31,433 nucleotides of DNA, from the NCBI GenBank assembly GCA_002404055.1, contig DHIZ01000020.1, forward strand, positions 1-31,433. The letters run 5' to 3'. The notes beneath the pieces were generated by a model that was given only the letters and a program-made list of their open reading frames with translations, ran no database searches and was not told the DNA's origin. This stretch comes from Chloroflexi bacterium UBA4733 (lineage in GTDB: Bacteria > Chloroflexota > UBA4733). Position numbers and translations under genes: made by a program. Shown here piece after piece: positions 7,032 through 15,458 of the stretch (position 1 is the first letter of the stretch; every line of letters starts with the position of its first letter).

Positions 7032-8288
7032 TTAACGCCGGTACAGCGGGCTGACGCCGCTCACCGGGTCGTGCAGCGTGATCTCCTCCGCTGTGAAGCT
7101 GGCCGTTGCCACCGGCGGCTGCCCGGCGGCAAATAGTGCGGCGTTGCGAGCGATAACCGCTCGGGCGGCGTGGATGACGGCCGTGGGGCGGCGCAGCGAG
7201 GCGGCATCCGGGTAGCTGCCGGCGAGGTCGTTGGCGGCGGCCAGGCCGTGAACGCAGCGAAAGACCTTCTCCAGGCCGAGCACCAGGCTATCCTTGCCGT
7301 AGCCTAACGACACCTGCGAGCCGTCCGGGCGGCGCACCTTGCGGAAGAAGTGGGTGTTGGCGGTGCGAGAGCCGCCGTTCTCGATCCAGTAGCGCAGGCC
7401 GCGATACTGCGAGTCGGACTCGACTTTACCGCGCGTCGCCACCATGTGCGATTCCTGGTTCACCGGGCCTTCGAAGTCGGCCGGTGTCAGCCAGTTGTTC
7501 TCGTAGATGATCGTCATGCCGCTGGTATGGGTCACCATCACCTGCGTGCTGTCGAAGGCATCCAGGCCGTACTCCTCTTTCAGCCGGCGTTTCTGACCGA
7601 CGCCATACAGCGCCAGCGGCGTGAGGTCCAGGTAGTGCATAAAGAGGTCGACCCAGTGGATGCCGACGTAGCTGAAGGGATCGCTCTGTTCGACCCACTT
7701 GAAGGTCGACGTGGATACTTCCAATGGCTCCTCCAGCACACCGCGCGCGTAGAGCGGTGTGCCGAGGCTGGTACCGAGTTCCTGGAAGATGCGCAGGTGG
7801 TCTGGGTCGTAGCGCTTGTGCATGTCCACGGCCACGACGCGGTTCCGGCTCCGGGCTAACTCGATGATCTGGTCGGCCTCATATAGGTCCAGGCAGAGTG
7901 GTTTTTCGGTGATGACGTGGACGCCGTGCTCCAGGGCCGCCAGGATCGGCGCCGTATGCAGGTGGTCCGGCGTCGCCACGATCAGCACGTCGAGGTCCGG
8001 CACGTCGCGCAGGATGTCCAACCAGGGCGTGTCGCCGAAATAGCCGCGCAGGGGGTGCCCGGTGGCCGCCAGCGTGTCCGCCTCGGCGCGACGAGCGCTG
8101 GCTTCGCTGCGCGTGCCGATGGCGACGAGGTCGAAGCCGGCGCCCTGGTAGCGGCTGGTCCAGTCGTCCAGGCCGACACGGTCGAGGTAGGGTGCGATGC
8201 CGTTGCGCTGCAAGTCCCAGAGCGTGCCGATGACCACGTCGGCGCCGAACATACCGTAGCCGACCAGGGCGGCCTTCACCGTCTTCAT
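7032..8288 (-). CDS. Gfo/Idh/MocA-family NAD(P)-dependent oxidoreductase
   Basis: Predicted sugar or inositol dehydrogenase. The N-terminal Rossmann fold has VGYGMFG near residues 9-15, then VLIVATPDHLH and the family's HVITEKPLCLDL with the catalytic-region Lys. The substrate-binding domain contains VAVDMHKRYDPDH, SYVGIHWVDLFMHYLDL and a long C-terminal extension. At 418 residues it is longer than the common 330-390. The start codon overlaps the stop of the NagA-like gene as ATGA, so translation is probably coupled and the two enzymes likely act in one pathway for an acetylated amino sugar. The substrate cannot be told from sequence. The stop lies 10 bases from palindromic repeat copy 2. Confidence 0.88.
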   Translation of the reverse strand: MKTVKAALVGYGMFGADVVIGTLWDLQRNGIAPYLDRVGLDDWTSRYQGAGFDLVAIGTRSEASARRAEADTLAATGHPLRGYFGDTPWLDILRDVPDLDVLIVATPDHLHTAPILAALEHGVHVITEKPLCLDLYEADQIIELARSRNRVVAVDMHKRYDPDHLRIFQELGTSLGTPLYARGVLEEPLEVSTSTFKWVEQSDPFSYVGIHWVDLFMHYLDLTPLALYGVGQKRRLKEEYGLDAFDSTQVMVTHTSGMTIIYENNWLTPADFEGPVNQESHMVATRGKVESDSQYRGLRYWIENGGSRTANTHFFRKVRRPDGSQVSLGYGKDSLVLGLEKVFRCVHGLAAANDLAGSYPDAASLRRPTAVIHAARAVIARNAALFAAGQPPVATASFTAEEITLHDPVSGVSPLYRR

Positions 8289-9439
8289 GCTGGCAATTCT
8301 CCCCAGACTACCGTGCCCTGCGCCAGGAGCGCTTTCAGTTGTACCACTTGCTCGCCTTCATCCCAGGAGAAGAGCATCAGGTCCGCCGCCCGCCCCGGCG
8401 CCAGTTCCCCCCAGGCAGCGGCGATCCCAAGCAGCGCCGCAGGTGTCGTTGTTGCTAGCGCCAGCGCTTGCGCCAGCGTGATGCCGGTGAAGCGAACGGC
8501 ATTACCGACGCCTTCCGCCAGCGACAGCGCCGAGCCGGCCAGGTAGGGCGTGCCGACCAGATTGACACGCCGCTCTGCCGTAAGTTCTACGTCGAGGTCC
8601 ATAAACCGCGCCCGGCCCGGGGGCATGCCGGCCAGATAAATGGCGTCGCTGACGAGCAGGCTGCGGGAGAGGCCCTTCGCTCGCAGCATGCAGCGGGCGA
8701 CGGACGGCGGCAGGTGGTGGCCGTCCAGGATGAAGCCGGCGGACAGCCGGTCGTCGCCCAGTTGATCCCAGATGTAGTTGGGGTGGCGCGGCAGTTGGGC
8801 GTGGGCGCCGTTGCCCAGGTGCGTGCAGAGGCGTGCCCCTGCCTGCACCGCCGCCTCCAGCTCCACAGCCGTCGCGGCGTGGTGCCCCAGCGCGACGATG
8901 ATGCCCTGCGCCGTGAGGCGGGCAATGAGATCAAGAGCGCCGGGCAGTTCCGGCGCCAGCGTCACGATGCGAATCGTGCCGCGCGCAGCTTCTTGAAAGT
9001 GCTGGAACTCGTCCCAATCGGGTGGGCGAACGTAGGGCAGCGGATGGGCGCCGCGCGGCCCATCCTGCGGCGAGATGTATGGGCCTTCCAGGTGTATGCC
9101 GGCGACGGCGTGGGCAATCGTGACGTCCTGCTCGCAGGCATCACTGACCGCGCGCAGCGCTCGCCGGGTCTGGCCGAAGCCGCCGGTGGTGATTGTCGGG
9201 CAACAGAGGCCGACGCCGGCCTCGCGCAAGGCAACCACGGCGCCGGCAGCAGTTTCGGGAGCCGGCGTCGGGGCGTTGAAGTCGAATCCGCCGTAGCCGT
9301 TGACCTGTAGGTCGATTAGCGCCGGCGCCACCCAGTACGACGCCGGCGCTGACACCTCCTCCACAGTCGCGATACTGCCATTGGCAATGTGCAGTGCAAG
9401 CGTCTGGCCGCTGCTCGGCTCCCTGGCCGTTATGCGCAT
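8285..9439 (-). CDS. nagA: N-acetylglucosamine-6-phosphate deacetylase-like amidohydrolase
   Basis: Amidohydrolase-fold enzyme expected to remove the acetyl group from an amino-sugar phosphate. Seen: LIDLQVNGYGGFDFN near the N-terminus, HLEGPYISP with the metal-binding Glu (about residue 119), ALGHHAA and CTHLGNG with metal His residues, and LLVSDAIYLAG with the catalytic Asp. SALSLAEGV and APGRAADLMLF are typical of the C-terminal half. 384 residues, normal. I chose ATG 9439, preceded by GGGAGG; the frame stays open upstream without family similarity. The loop near HLGNGAHAQLPRHPNYIWD differs from classical NagA (usually a short HLFNAM-type stretch), so it may act on a related substrate. Coupled to the oxidoreductase gene downstream. 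Confidence 0.8.
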   Translation of the reverse strand: MRITAREPSSGQTLALHIANGSIATVEEVSAPASYWVAPALIDLQVNGYGGFDFNAPTPAPETAAGAVVALREAGVGLCCPTITTGGFGQTRRALRAVSDACEQDVTIAHAVAGIHLEGPYISPQDGPRGAHPLPYVRPPDWDEFQHFQEAARGTIRIVTLAPELPGALDLIARLTAQGIIVALGHHAATAVELEAAVQAGARLCTHLGNGAHAQLPRHPNYIWDQLGDDRLSAGFILDGHHLPPSVARCMLRAKGLSRSLLVSDAIYLAGMPPGRARFMDLDVELTAERRVNLVGTPYLAGSALSLAEGVGNAVRFTGITLAQALALATTTPAALLGIAAAWGELAPGRAADLMLFSWDEGEQVVQLKALLAQGTVVWGELPA

Positions 9440-9527
9440 CGTACCGCCTCCCCTGTTATGAATCAGTGAGGATAGCACGGCACGAAGGGAACCGCCGGTC
9501 CAGCCGCTTCCCTCCCTCGGCATTGTC

Positions 9528-10151
9528 CTATGGGTTGTGGCCTTCGGCCTTCGCTTCGGCGCGGTCGACTTCGCGCAGCACGTTCTTCGCACTCTGTTCG
9601 GCCGGCGTAAGGCCGGGTCCGGGCGTCTCGGCGGTGGTCGGGACTGGGCCGGGCGCCGCCGCCGTTGTTTGTTGGACCGTCTCCCTGGCCTGCTGGGCCA
9701 CGGCGGACGCTTTCTCGCCGGCCTGTTCGGCGGCGTCACCAACTCGGCTCGACACCGTGTCTGCTGCCTTGCCTGCCTGTTCTTGTGCTTGTTGGGCAAC
9801 ATTGGCGCCCTGCGAGCGCACCTGATCGGCGACGTCGCCGAGGCGGGACGTGACTTGCTGCGCCGCCTGGCTCAGGTGTTGTTGCGCTTGCTGTCCGACG
9901 CTGCCCATCGAGTCCTGCGCGCGCTGGGCCATTGGCCCAGCCTGCTGGCGCGCCTGGTCCAGCGTCTGACCGGCGACGGCGGCGCCCTTCGTTGCTACCT
10001 GCTGCAAGTGCGACTGCACCTTCGGCGCCGTCTCGCCTGCCTTGCCTTGCAGCCAGGTCCAGAGGCGACGGCGGTTCTCCGCTCCCCCTCCCGGTGAAAA
10101 CAGCAGCCCCAGGACGATACCGAATACCAGAGACCGTAACCGCCAGAACAT
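9528..10151 (-). CDS. YtxH-like membrane-anchored protein with LEA/apolipoprotein-like repeats
   Basis: About 207 residues. The first 20 (FWRLRSLVFGIVLGLLFSPG) form a short membrane segment followed by GGAENRRRL, the typical YtxH-type start. The rest is Ala/Gln-rich, strongly helical and low in complexity, with repeated units such as AQQAQEQAGKAADTVSSRVG and DAAEQAGEKASAVAQQARET. These resemble 11-residue LEA/apolipoprotein amphipathic repeats. The tail is Pro-rich, then charged. ATG 10151 has GGAGGAAACACG directly before it. A stress- or envelope-protective role is a guess by analogy; no enzyme motif is present. It lies 88 bases upstream of the NagA-like gene on the same strand, so it could be co-transcribed, but no functional link is evident. 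Confidence 0.72.
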   Translation of the reverse strand: MFWRLRSLVFGIVLGLLFSPGGGAENRRRLWTWLQGKAGETAPKVQSHLQQVATKGAAVAGQTLDQARQQAGPMAQRAQDSMGSVGQQAQQHLSQAAQQVTSRLGDVADQVRSQGANVAQQAQEQAGKAADTVSSRVGDAAEQAGEKASAVAQQARETVQQTTAAAPGPVPTTAETPGPGLTPAEQSAKNVLREVDRAEAKAEGHNP

Positions 10152-10275
10152 CGTGTTTCCTCCATCCCTCGCGCGCCCCTGCCCCTACGACGGCCCAGGC
10201 GACGCTCGCCGACCCGGTCGAGGCCGGCACGTGAATACCTTTGCGGCATCGCAACGACGGCGACACCCTGCCACA

Positions 10276-10306
10276 ACAACCGGCACCGATTCTTCTGACC
10301 GGTTGT
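10276..10306. repeat. Spaced inverted repeat, candidate operator
   Basis: ACAACCGG (10276-10283) and CCGGTTGT (10299-10306) form a perfect 8-bp inverted repeat with 15 bases between. The centres are 23 bases apart, about two helical turns, which suits a dimeric regulator. Its place between divergent promoters supports a regulatory role; the protein that binds is unknown. Confidence 0.35.
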
Positions 10307-10367
10307 GCAAGCGACGTGCCAACCAGTGTCCCAGCCCGGACTATCACCCAAACTTTACCGGAAGTAC

Positions 10368-10396
10368 TGTACAATCATGTCGCAAGCCCATACAAT
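10368..10396 (+). promoter_or_regulatory. Candidate upstream promoter for the response regulator
   Basis: TGTACA (10368-10373), 17 bases, TACAAT (10391-10396). The -10 box is good and the -35 matches 4 of 6. The -10 sits in the loop of the AAGCCCA/TGGGCTT inverted repeat. It would give a leader of about 100 bases. By eye only. Confidence 0.3.
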
Positions 10397-10466
10397 GGCG
10401 TGGGCTTTCACCTGTTGTAATCTGGGCCATGGTCTCCAGCATATAGCCAAACTGGATAGCAGTGGC

Positions 10467-10494
10467 TTGAGGGTGGCGAGGAATTCGCTATGAT
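10467..10494 (+). promoter_or_regulatory. Candidate proximal promoter giving a near-leaderless mRNA
   Basis: TTGAGG (10467-10472), 16 bases, TATGAT (10489-10494). The start site would fall around 10501, only a few bases before the ATG at 10504. No Shine-Dalgarno sequence is visible there, which would fit leaderless translation. Confidence 0.35.
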
Positions 10495-10503
10495 GGACGG
10501 CAT

Positions 10504-11223
10504 ATGGACTCTGAACACTTAGCACCGCTCGTTCTCGTCGTTGATGACGACGCGCACGTTCGACGCCTGGTCGAAGTGCTGTTTGAGCGCGTCGGCTTTG
10601 ACGTGATCACGGCCAGCAACGGGGCGCAGGCGATGGCGGCGCTACGCCATGGCGTTCCTGATCTTGCCATAGTCGACCGTAGTATGCCCGTGATGGATGG
10701 CTTTGAGTTGGCGCGCGCCTTGAAGGGCCGCGCCGATATTCCGATCATCATGCTGACGGCTTCCAGTGACAAAGATATCGTCATACAGGCGATCAACACC
10801 TTCGCCGAAGACTACATCGTGAAGCCTTTCGACGGACGCGAGTTGATCGCTCGGGCCAAGCGCATCCTGCGTCGCTTCGGTGAGATGCCGGTCCAACGCG
10901 GCAAGGAGCTGGTGCTGAGCCCGGAAGTGCAGGTCAGCTTCAGTGATCGAACAGTGATCGCTGCCGGGCGCAATTCAACGCTAACGGCGACCGAATCACG
11001 TCTCCTGAGCGTGCTCGCCCGGAACGCGAACCGCGTGGTGCCGTCCAGCGCCTTATTGCAGCGCGTCTGGGATCCGGCAGAGGCGATCGACGTGGATACC
11101 TTGCGCGTACACGTTCGTCGCGTCCGTGAAAAGTTGGAGCCGGATCCCACACATCCGGCGTACCTGGTCACCGAGCGGGGTGTTGGTTACCGCCTCGTGG
11201 TGCAGGCTGTACCGGCAACATAG
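10504..11223 (+). CDS. OmpR/PhoB-type response regulator (orphan)
   Basis: Two-component response regulator of 239 residues. The receiver domain (about 8-125) has the acidic cluster D14-D16, the phospho-acceptor D58 in IVDRSMPVMDG, T85 in IIMLTAS and K107 in YIVKPF, all the residues needed for phosphorylation. The C-terminal winged-helix domain (about 135-235) shows LTATESRLLSVLARNANRVV, the recognition region DVDTLRVHVRRVREKL and the final wing TERGVGYRL. No histidine kinase is adjacent, so the partner is elsewhere. The ATG lacks a clear ribosome-binding site; see the proximal promoter. The gene behind it encodes a protein of unknown function and may be co-transcribed. Confidence 0.93.
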   Translation: MDSEHLAPLVLVVDDDAHVRRLVEVLFERVGFDVITASNGAQAMAALRHGVPDLAIVDRSMPVMDGFELARALKGRADIPIIMLTASSDKDIVIQAINTFAEDYIVKPFDGRELIARAKRILRRFGEMPVQRGKELVLSPEVQVSFSDRTVIAAGRNSTLTATESRLLSVLARNANRVVPSSALLQRVWDPAEAIDVDTLRVHVRRVREKLEPDPTHPAYLVTERGVGYRLVVQAVPAT

Positions 11224-11336
11224 TCCCGCGCCGGTTGTCGCTCGTCCGACGGCGCCGTACCATGTGTGCGATACGCGCGGCTGGCACGGCGGGCGCCACG
11301 CTCTCCTCTCGACTGGAAAAGGCGGATGAGCTTCCC

Positions 11337-11813
11337 ATGATGCGTTTTACGATCGTCGAGGCGGAACAGGCGATCAGTTTTGTAGCGCCACCGACGGCCC
11401 TGGCCATCCTGGTCGCCTGTTGCGCGCGCAACCCGTCAGGAATTGACGCACTGCTGGTGGCAGTCGAACGTGAGGACCGGCAGTTAGTCGAGCAGGTCAG
11501 ATCCGGCCTGGCCGTGTTCGACGAGCACAATGCCTACGGCGATTTCCAGCACGTCCACAACGCGCTGGCAGCCGATCCCGACCTGTATCAGCCGGTTTTT
11601 CGCGTCGTCGACGACGTGACGCAGGCGGCCAGCCTGCAACCGTACCAATGGGGCGTCGTGGTGTTCAACGTCACCCAGAAGCGTATCATTCAAGTGCAAA
11701 ACACCTATGTCGAAGTCCGCCGCCAGGGCCACGTCCCGACCTTCCGGGAGGAGAGCCCGGACGGGCGCCAGCGCATCTATCGGCTGCCGGCGCAGTGGCG
11801 GATTGTGCCGTAA
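11337..11813 (+). CDS. Conserved protein of unknown function
   Basis: About 158 residues, not recognised as a named family. The start is probably one of the tandem ATGs at 11337 and 11340; the frame is open back to a TTG at 11235, but that part is Arg-rich and unlike protein. The protein is soluble with no signal peptide. Segments look structured: MRFTIVEAEQAISFVAPPTA, a helical ALLVAVEREDRQLVEQVRSG, and a beta-rich QWGVVVFNVTQKRIIQVQN followed by a Tyr/Arg-rich tail. The VVVFNVTQKRIIQVQNTY part reads like a conserved core. It lies about 110 bases behind the response regulator, in the same direction. Confidence 0.6.
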   Translation: MMRFTIVEAEQAISFVAPPTALAILVACCARNPSGIDALLVAVEREDRQLVEQVRSGLAVFDEHNAYGDFQHVHNALAADPDLYQPVFRVVDDVTQAASLQPYQWGVVVFNVTQKRIIQVQNTYVEVRRQGHVPTFREESPDGRQRIYRLPAQWRIVP

Positions 11814-11903
11814 GAATGACAGTGAGGTATCATGCGCTTGCCCGCCACGTGCAGGTAGTCTGATCACAGGACGGCCCAGCAACGTCCGTCAGGAGGAGGC
11901 TAC

Positions 11904-14900
11904 ATGTCTGTCAATCGTTTCGCGCGTCATCCTGTCTTGAGCGCCCTATTCGTCATCGTGTTACTCGCTATGAACGGATTGCCAACGGCGGTAGATGCAT
12001 CCGGGCAGGCCAGCAAGATCAAAGGGGTAACAGCGGACGTCGGCATGTCGGTGAAGAACGACGTATCCGCCCCCCTGCGCTCGCTCAAGCCGGCTGCCTC
12101 CCTTCCCGCCGGTACCAAGCGGGTGATTCCCCTGCATCCCCTGCCTCCGATACCGGCCGCAACGGGGAGCGCCGCTGCGTCCATACCGGTGCAGACCCGT
12201 GTTGGAGGCGAGAAGGTGCCAACCACCAGCGTCAACATTGATGGCATGGGTGTTGGTTTCACCGGTCCACAGGGTACCTTTACTGTGCAGTATGCGCCGC
12301 CGGATACCAACGGCGCGGTCGGCTTGACCCAGTATGTGGAAACGGTCAACGTCGATCTGGCGGTGTTCAACAAGACCGGAACCCCAATCTATGGCCCCGT
12401 TCCTATCAATACGGTCTGGAGCGGCTTCGGCGGCATCTGCCAGACGAACAACGACGGTGATCCAGAGGTCGTCTACGACACCCAGGCCAATCGCTGGGTC
12501 ATCATGCAGTTTGCGCTCGACTTCAGCACCCCCAGTTTCATGATCTGTGTCGCCGTCTCCCAAACCGGCGATGCCACCGGCGCCTACAACCGCTACGCCT
12601 TCGCCGACGCGAATTTCCCGGACTATCCGAAGCTGTCCGTTTGGCCCGACGGCTATTACGTCACCACCAATGAGTTCAACGCCGCCGGGACGCAATTCCT
12701 GGGCGCCGAAGTGACCGCGTTGAACCGGAGCAGCATGCTGGCGGGACAGCCGGCAGCGACCCAGAGGTTCACGAACGCTGCCTACGGTGGTCTGCTGGCG
12801 TCCACACTGGATGGAGCGACCCAGCCCCCGGTCGGGGCGCCGAACTATGTGGTCGGTCTGGGAGCCGATACCTCGCACCTGGCCTACTGGACCTTCCACG
12901 TCGACTGGACCACACCGGCCAACACGACGTTTGTCGGCCCGACGGCGCTCGCTGTCGCCCCCTACACTTTGTTGTCCTGCGGGAGCAGCTGCATCCCCCA
13001 GCCGGGCACCACCGACGGGCTCGACTCTCTGGGTGACCGCCTGATGTATCGCCTGGCCTACCGCAACTTCGGCGATCACCAGTCGCTGGTGGTCAATAAC
13101 ACCGTCGCTGTCGGCGGTGCGGCCGGCGTCCGCTGGTATGAACTGCGCGTCGCCACGCCGACCACGCTCTCGGTCTTCCAGCAGGGCACCTACGCGCCAG
13201 CAGATGGCGAGTACCGCTGGATGAGCAGTATCGCGCAGGATCAGTCCGGCAATATGGCCCTGGGTTTCAGTGAATCCAGCACCAACCTTTTCCCCTCCGT
13301 CCACTTCACGGGGCGGCTGGCCGGCGACACCGCAGGCCAGATGACCCTGGGCGAAGGGAGCATTATCACTGGCGGCGGCTCCCAGCTGGGCACCTCCAAC
13401 AGGTGGGGCGACTACAGCAGCATGGCCATCGACCCCTCCAATGATTGCACCTTCTGGTACGCGCAGGAGTACGAGGCGACCACCGGCAGCTTCAACTGGC
13501 ACACCCGGCTCGCCGCCTTTACCTATCCGAGTTGCGGTTCCACGATTGCCAATGACTTCAGCATCAGTGCGAGCCCTTCAACGGTCACCGGGTCACCTGG
13601 GGGGACCGCGATGGCGACGATCAGCACGGTGGTGACGCGTGGCAACCCGCAACCCGTGTCGCTCAGCGTCGTTGGTTTGCCGACCGGTACGACCGCCAGT
13701 TTCAACCCGTCGGCTATTACCTCCGGCGCGAGTTCAACGCTCAGAATCACCATCGGCGCGTCAACGGCGCCTGGGGTATATTCGCTGACCATTTCTGGAG
13801 CCGGTAGCGATGTGACACGGAGTACGATACTCGGTCTGGATATCGCCAACGTCGGCATTACCAATGGCGGCTTCGAGGCGAGCGGCGGCACCCTGAATGG
13901 GTGGACTGCCATCGGCACGACGTCGGTGAGCTCGACGATATTCCATTCCGGCGGCCATTCGGCAATGCTGGGTTCCACTGTTCCCACGAACGGTGACAGT
14001 TCGATCAGTCAGATCTTCCAGGCGCCCGGTAGCAACGGTACCTTGAGCTTTTTTTACCGGGTGACCTGCCCGGACACCGTGACTTTTGACTGGGCCACTG
14101 CCACACTGGCGGACCTCACCGCCAGTACCACCATCACGCTGCTGCCGCGTACCTGTACGAACACCGGTAACTGGGTCAGTGTTTCGGGACCGGTTACCGG
14201 CGGGCACGTCTATACGCTCACGCTCACGTCGCACGACGACAACTATCCCTCGGATCCAACGTACACCAACTACGATGACGTGAGCCTGCTGTCTACCGGC
14301 AACCCGTACAACCCGGTGGCACCAGCGCGGCTGCTGGACACGCGGCCGGGCAGCCAGGTGGGGCCCTACAACACGCCCTTTGGCGCGAATACGCCCCGGT
14401 CGGTGCAGGTGACGGGGCTGGGTGGCGTACCAGCGACAGGCGTGTCGGCCGTCGTGCTCAACGTGACGGTAACGGACACCAGCACGGCCAGTTTCCTGAC
14501 GGTGTACCCCAGTTGTGCGAGCAGCGTGCCCAATGCGTCTAACCTGAACTGGGTGGGCGGCGTGACCATTCCCAACCTGGTGGTGGCCACGGTGGGCTCG
14601 GACGGCAAGGTCTGCATGGACAATGCCTACGGCACGACCGATGTCGTGGTGGACGTGGAGGGCTGGTACGGCACGGGCGGGCAGACGCCGCCGGCCGGGA
14701 CCTACCACGCCCTGTCGCCGGTGCGGCTGCTGGACACGCGGCCGGGCAGCCAGGTGGGGCCGTACAACACGCCCTTTGGCGCGAATGCGCCGCGGTCGGT
14801 GCAGGTGACGGGGCTGGGTGGCGTACCGGCGAGCGGGGTGTCGGCGGTGGTGCTCAATGTCACGGTGACCGACACCAGCACGGCCAGTTTCCTGACGGTG

Positions 14901-15458
14901 TACCCCAGTTGTGCGAGCAGCGTCCCCAACGCCTCCAACCTGAACTGGGTAGCGGGGAAGACGATACCGAACCGGGTCATGATTCCGGTGGGGTCGGACG
15001 GCAACGTTTGTATGGACAATGCCTACGGCACGACCGACGTGGTGGTGGATGTGGCGGGCTGGTATGGGAACGCATCCTCGGCGCTGGGGAGCCAGGAAGT
15101 GGCGCTGGCGCCCTGCCGGGTGTTGGACACGCGGCCAGGCAGCCAGATCGGGCCCTACAACACGCCGTTTGGCGCAGCGGTGTCGCGTGCGGTGACGGTA
15201 GACGGCGTCTGTGGCGTGCCGGCGAGTGGGGTAGCGGCGGTGGTGCTCAACGTGACGGCGACGGACACGAGCCAGGCGAGTTTTTTCACGGTGTACCCGA
15301 GCGGGAGTGTGCCGAACGCCTCTGATCTGAACTGGGTAGGTGGGGTGACGATCCCCAATCTGGTGCTTGCCACCGTGAACGCGAGTGGGCAGATCACCAT
15401 CTTCAACGCCTACGGCACCGTCGATGGCGTCGTCGATGTCGTCGGCTACTTCCAGTAG
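11904..15458 (+). CDS. Large exported multidomain protein with three RLLDTR repeats
   Basis: 1184 residues. The start is certain: AGGAGGAGG ends 4 bases before the ATG. Residues about 8-33 are a Sec signal peptide. Residues about 110-548 form a large domain with GDPEVVYDTQANRWVIMQFA and RWGDYSSMAIDPSNDCTFWY, possibly a beta-propeller of unknown role. Residues 550-645 look like an Ig-like domain (FSISASPSTVTGSPGGTA). Residues about 654-790 start with NGGFEASGGTLNGW, typical of jelly-roll carbohydrate-binding modules. Three repeats follow, starting near 805, 937 and 1068, each with RLLDTRPGSQ (VLDTR in the third), VVLNVTVTDT and a closing VVVDVEGWYG. No sortase motif or C-terminal anchor is seen. 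No catalytic residues are recognised, so adhesion or surface binding is the likeliest role. A hairpin follows the stop. Confidence 0.85.
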   Translation: MSVNRFARHPVLSALFVIVLLAMNGLPTAVDASGQASKIKGVTADVGMSVKNDVSAPLRSLKPAASLPAGTKRVIPLHPLPPIPAATGSAAASIPVQTRVGGEKVPTTSVNIDGMGVGFTGPQGTFTVQYAPPDTNGAVGLTQYVETVNVDLAVFNKTGTPIYGPVPINTVWSGFGGICQTNNDGDPEVVYDTQANRWVIMQFALDFSTPSFMICVAVSQTGDATGAYNRYAFADANFPDYPKLSVWPDGYYVTTNEFNAAGTQFLGAEVTALNRSSMLAGQPAATQRFTNAAYGGLLASTLDGATQPPVGAPNYVVGLGADTSHLAYWTFHVDWTTPANTTFVGPTALAVAPYTLLSCGSSCIPQPGTTDGLDSLGDRLMYRLAYRNFGDHQSLVVNNTVAVGGAAGVRWYELRVATPTTLSVFQQGTYAPADGEYRWMSSIAQDQSGNMALGFSESSTNLFPSVHFTGRLAGDTAGQMTLGEGSIITGGGSQLGTSNRWGDYSSMAIDPSNDCTFWYAQEYEATTGSFNWHTRLAAFTYPSCGSTIANDFSISASPSTVTGSPGGTAMATISTVVTRGNPQPVSLSVVGLPTGTTASFNPSAITSGASSTLRITIGASTAPGVYSLTISGAGSDVTRSTILGLDIANVGITNGGFEASGGTLNGWTAIGTTSVSSTIFHSGGHSAMLGSTVPTNGDSSISQIFQAPGSNGTLSFFYRVTCPDTVTFDWATATLADLTASTTITLLPRTCTNTGNWVSVSGPVTGGHVYTLTLTSHDDNYPSDPTYTNYDDVSLLSTGNPYNPVAPARLLDTRPGSQVGPYNTPFGANTPRSVQVTGLGGVPATGVSAVVLNVTVTDTSTASFLTVYPSCASSVPNASNLNWVGGVTIPNLVVATVGSDGKVCMDNAYGTTDVVVDVEGWYGTGGQTPPAGTYHALSPVRLLDTRPGSQVGPYNTPFGANAPRSVQVTGLGGVPASGVSAVVLNVTVTDTSTASFLTVYPSCASSVPNASNLNWVAGKTIPNRVMIPVGSDGNVCMDNAYGTTDVVVDVAGWYGNASSALGSQEVALAPCRVLDTRPGSQIGPYNTPFGAAVSRAVTVDGVCGVPASGVAAVVLNVTATDTSQASFFTVYPSGSVPNASDLNWVGGVTIPNLVLATVNASGQITIFNAYGTVDGVVDVVGYFQ
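14316..15458 (+). repeat. Three tandem coding repeats (RLLDTR modules)
   Basis: Units start at 14316, 14712 and 15105, giving periods of 396 and 393 bases. Units 1 and 2 are nearly identical in DNA in places: a 53-base run starting at 14475 recurs exactly in unit 2, and runs of 39 and 35 bases also match. Unit 3 is more diverged and has its cysteines in different places, which points to a recent duplication or gene conversion of units 1 and 2. Confidence 0.9.

Larger units (their letters stand above)
10152..10503. other. Divergent intergenic region (352 bases)
   Basis: Lies between the - strand YtxH-like gene and the + strand response regulator. I find no credible coding frame. It holds an 8-bp inverted repeat with a 15-base gap (10276-10306), a 7-bp inverted repeat AAGCCCA/TGGGCTT (10384-10407) that encloses a TACAAT box, and two candidate promoters for the regulator. 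I could not pick a convincing promoter for the - strand gene. Confidence 0.6.

Noticed and set aside
9537..10097. Open + strand frame opposite the YtxH-like gene
   Set aside because: Arg/Leu-rich shadow of a repetitive Ala/Gln coding region. The - strand frame has a good ribosome-binding site and a membrane anchor.
11961..13502. Second long - strand frame opposite the same gene (513 codons)
   Set aside because: Same reason: no ribosome-binding site or protein-like motifs, and the + strand is clearly coding.
14316..15458. Tandem repeat as a CRISPR or satellite array
   Set aside because: The period is about 395 bases and the repeats are in-frame protein modules.
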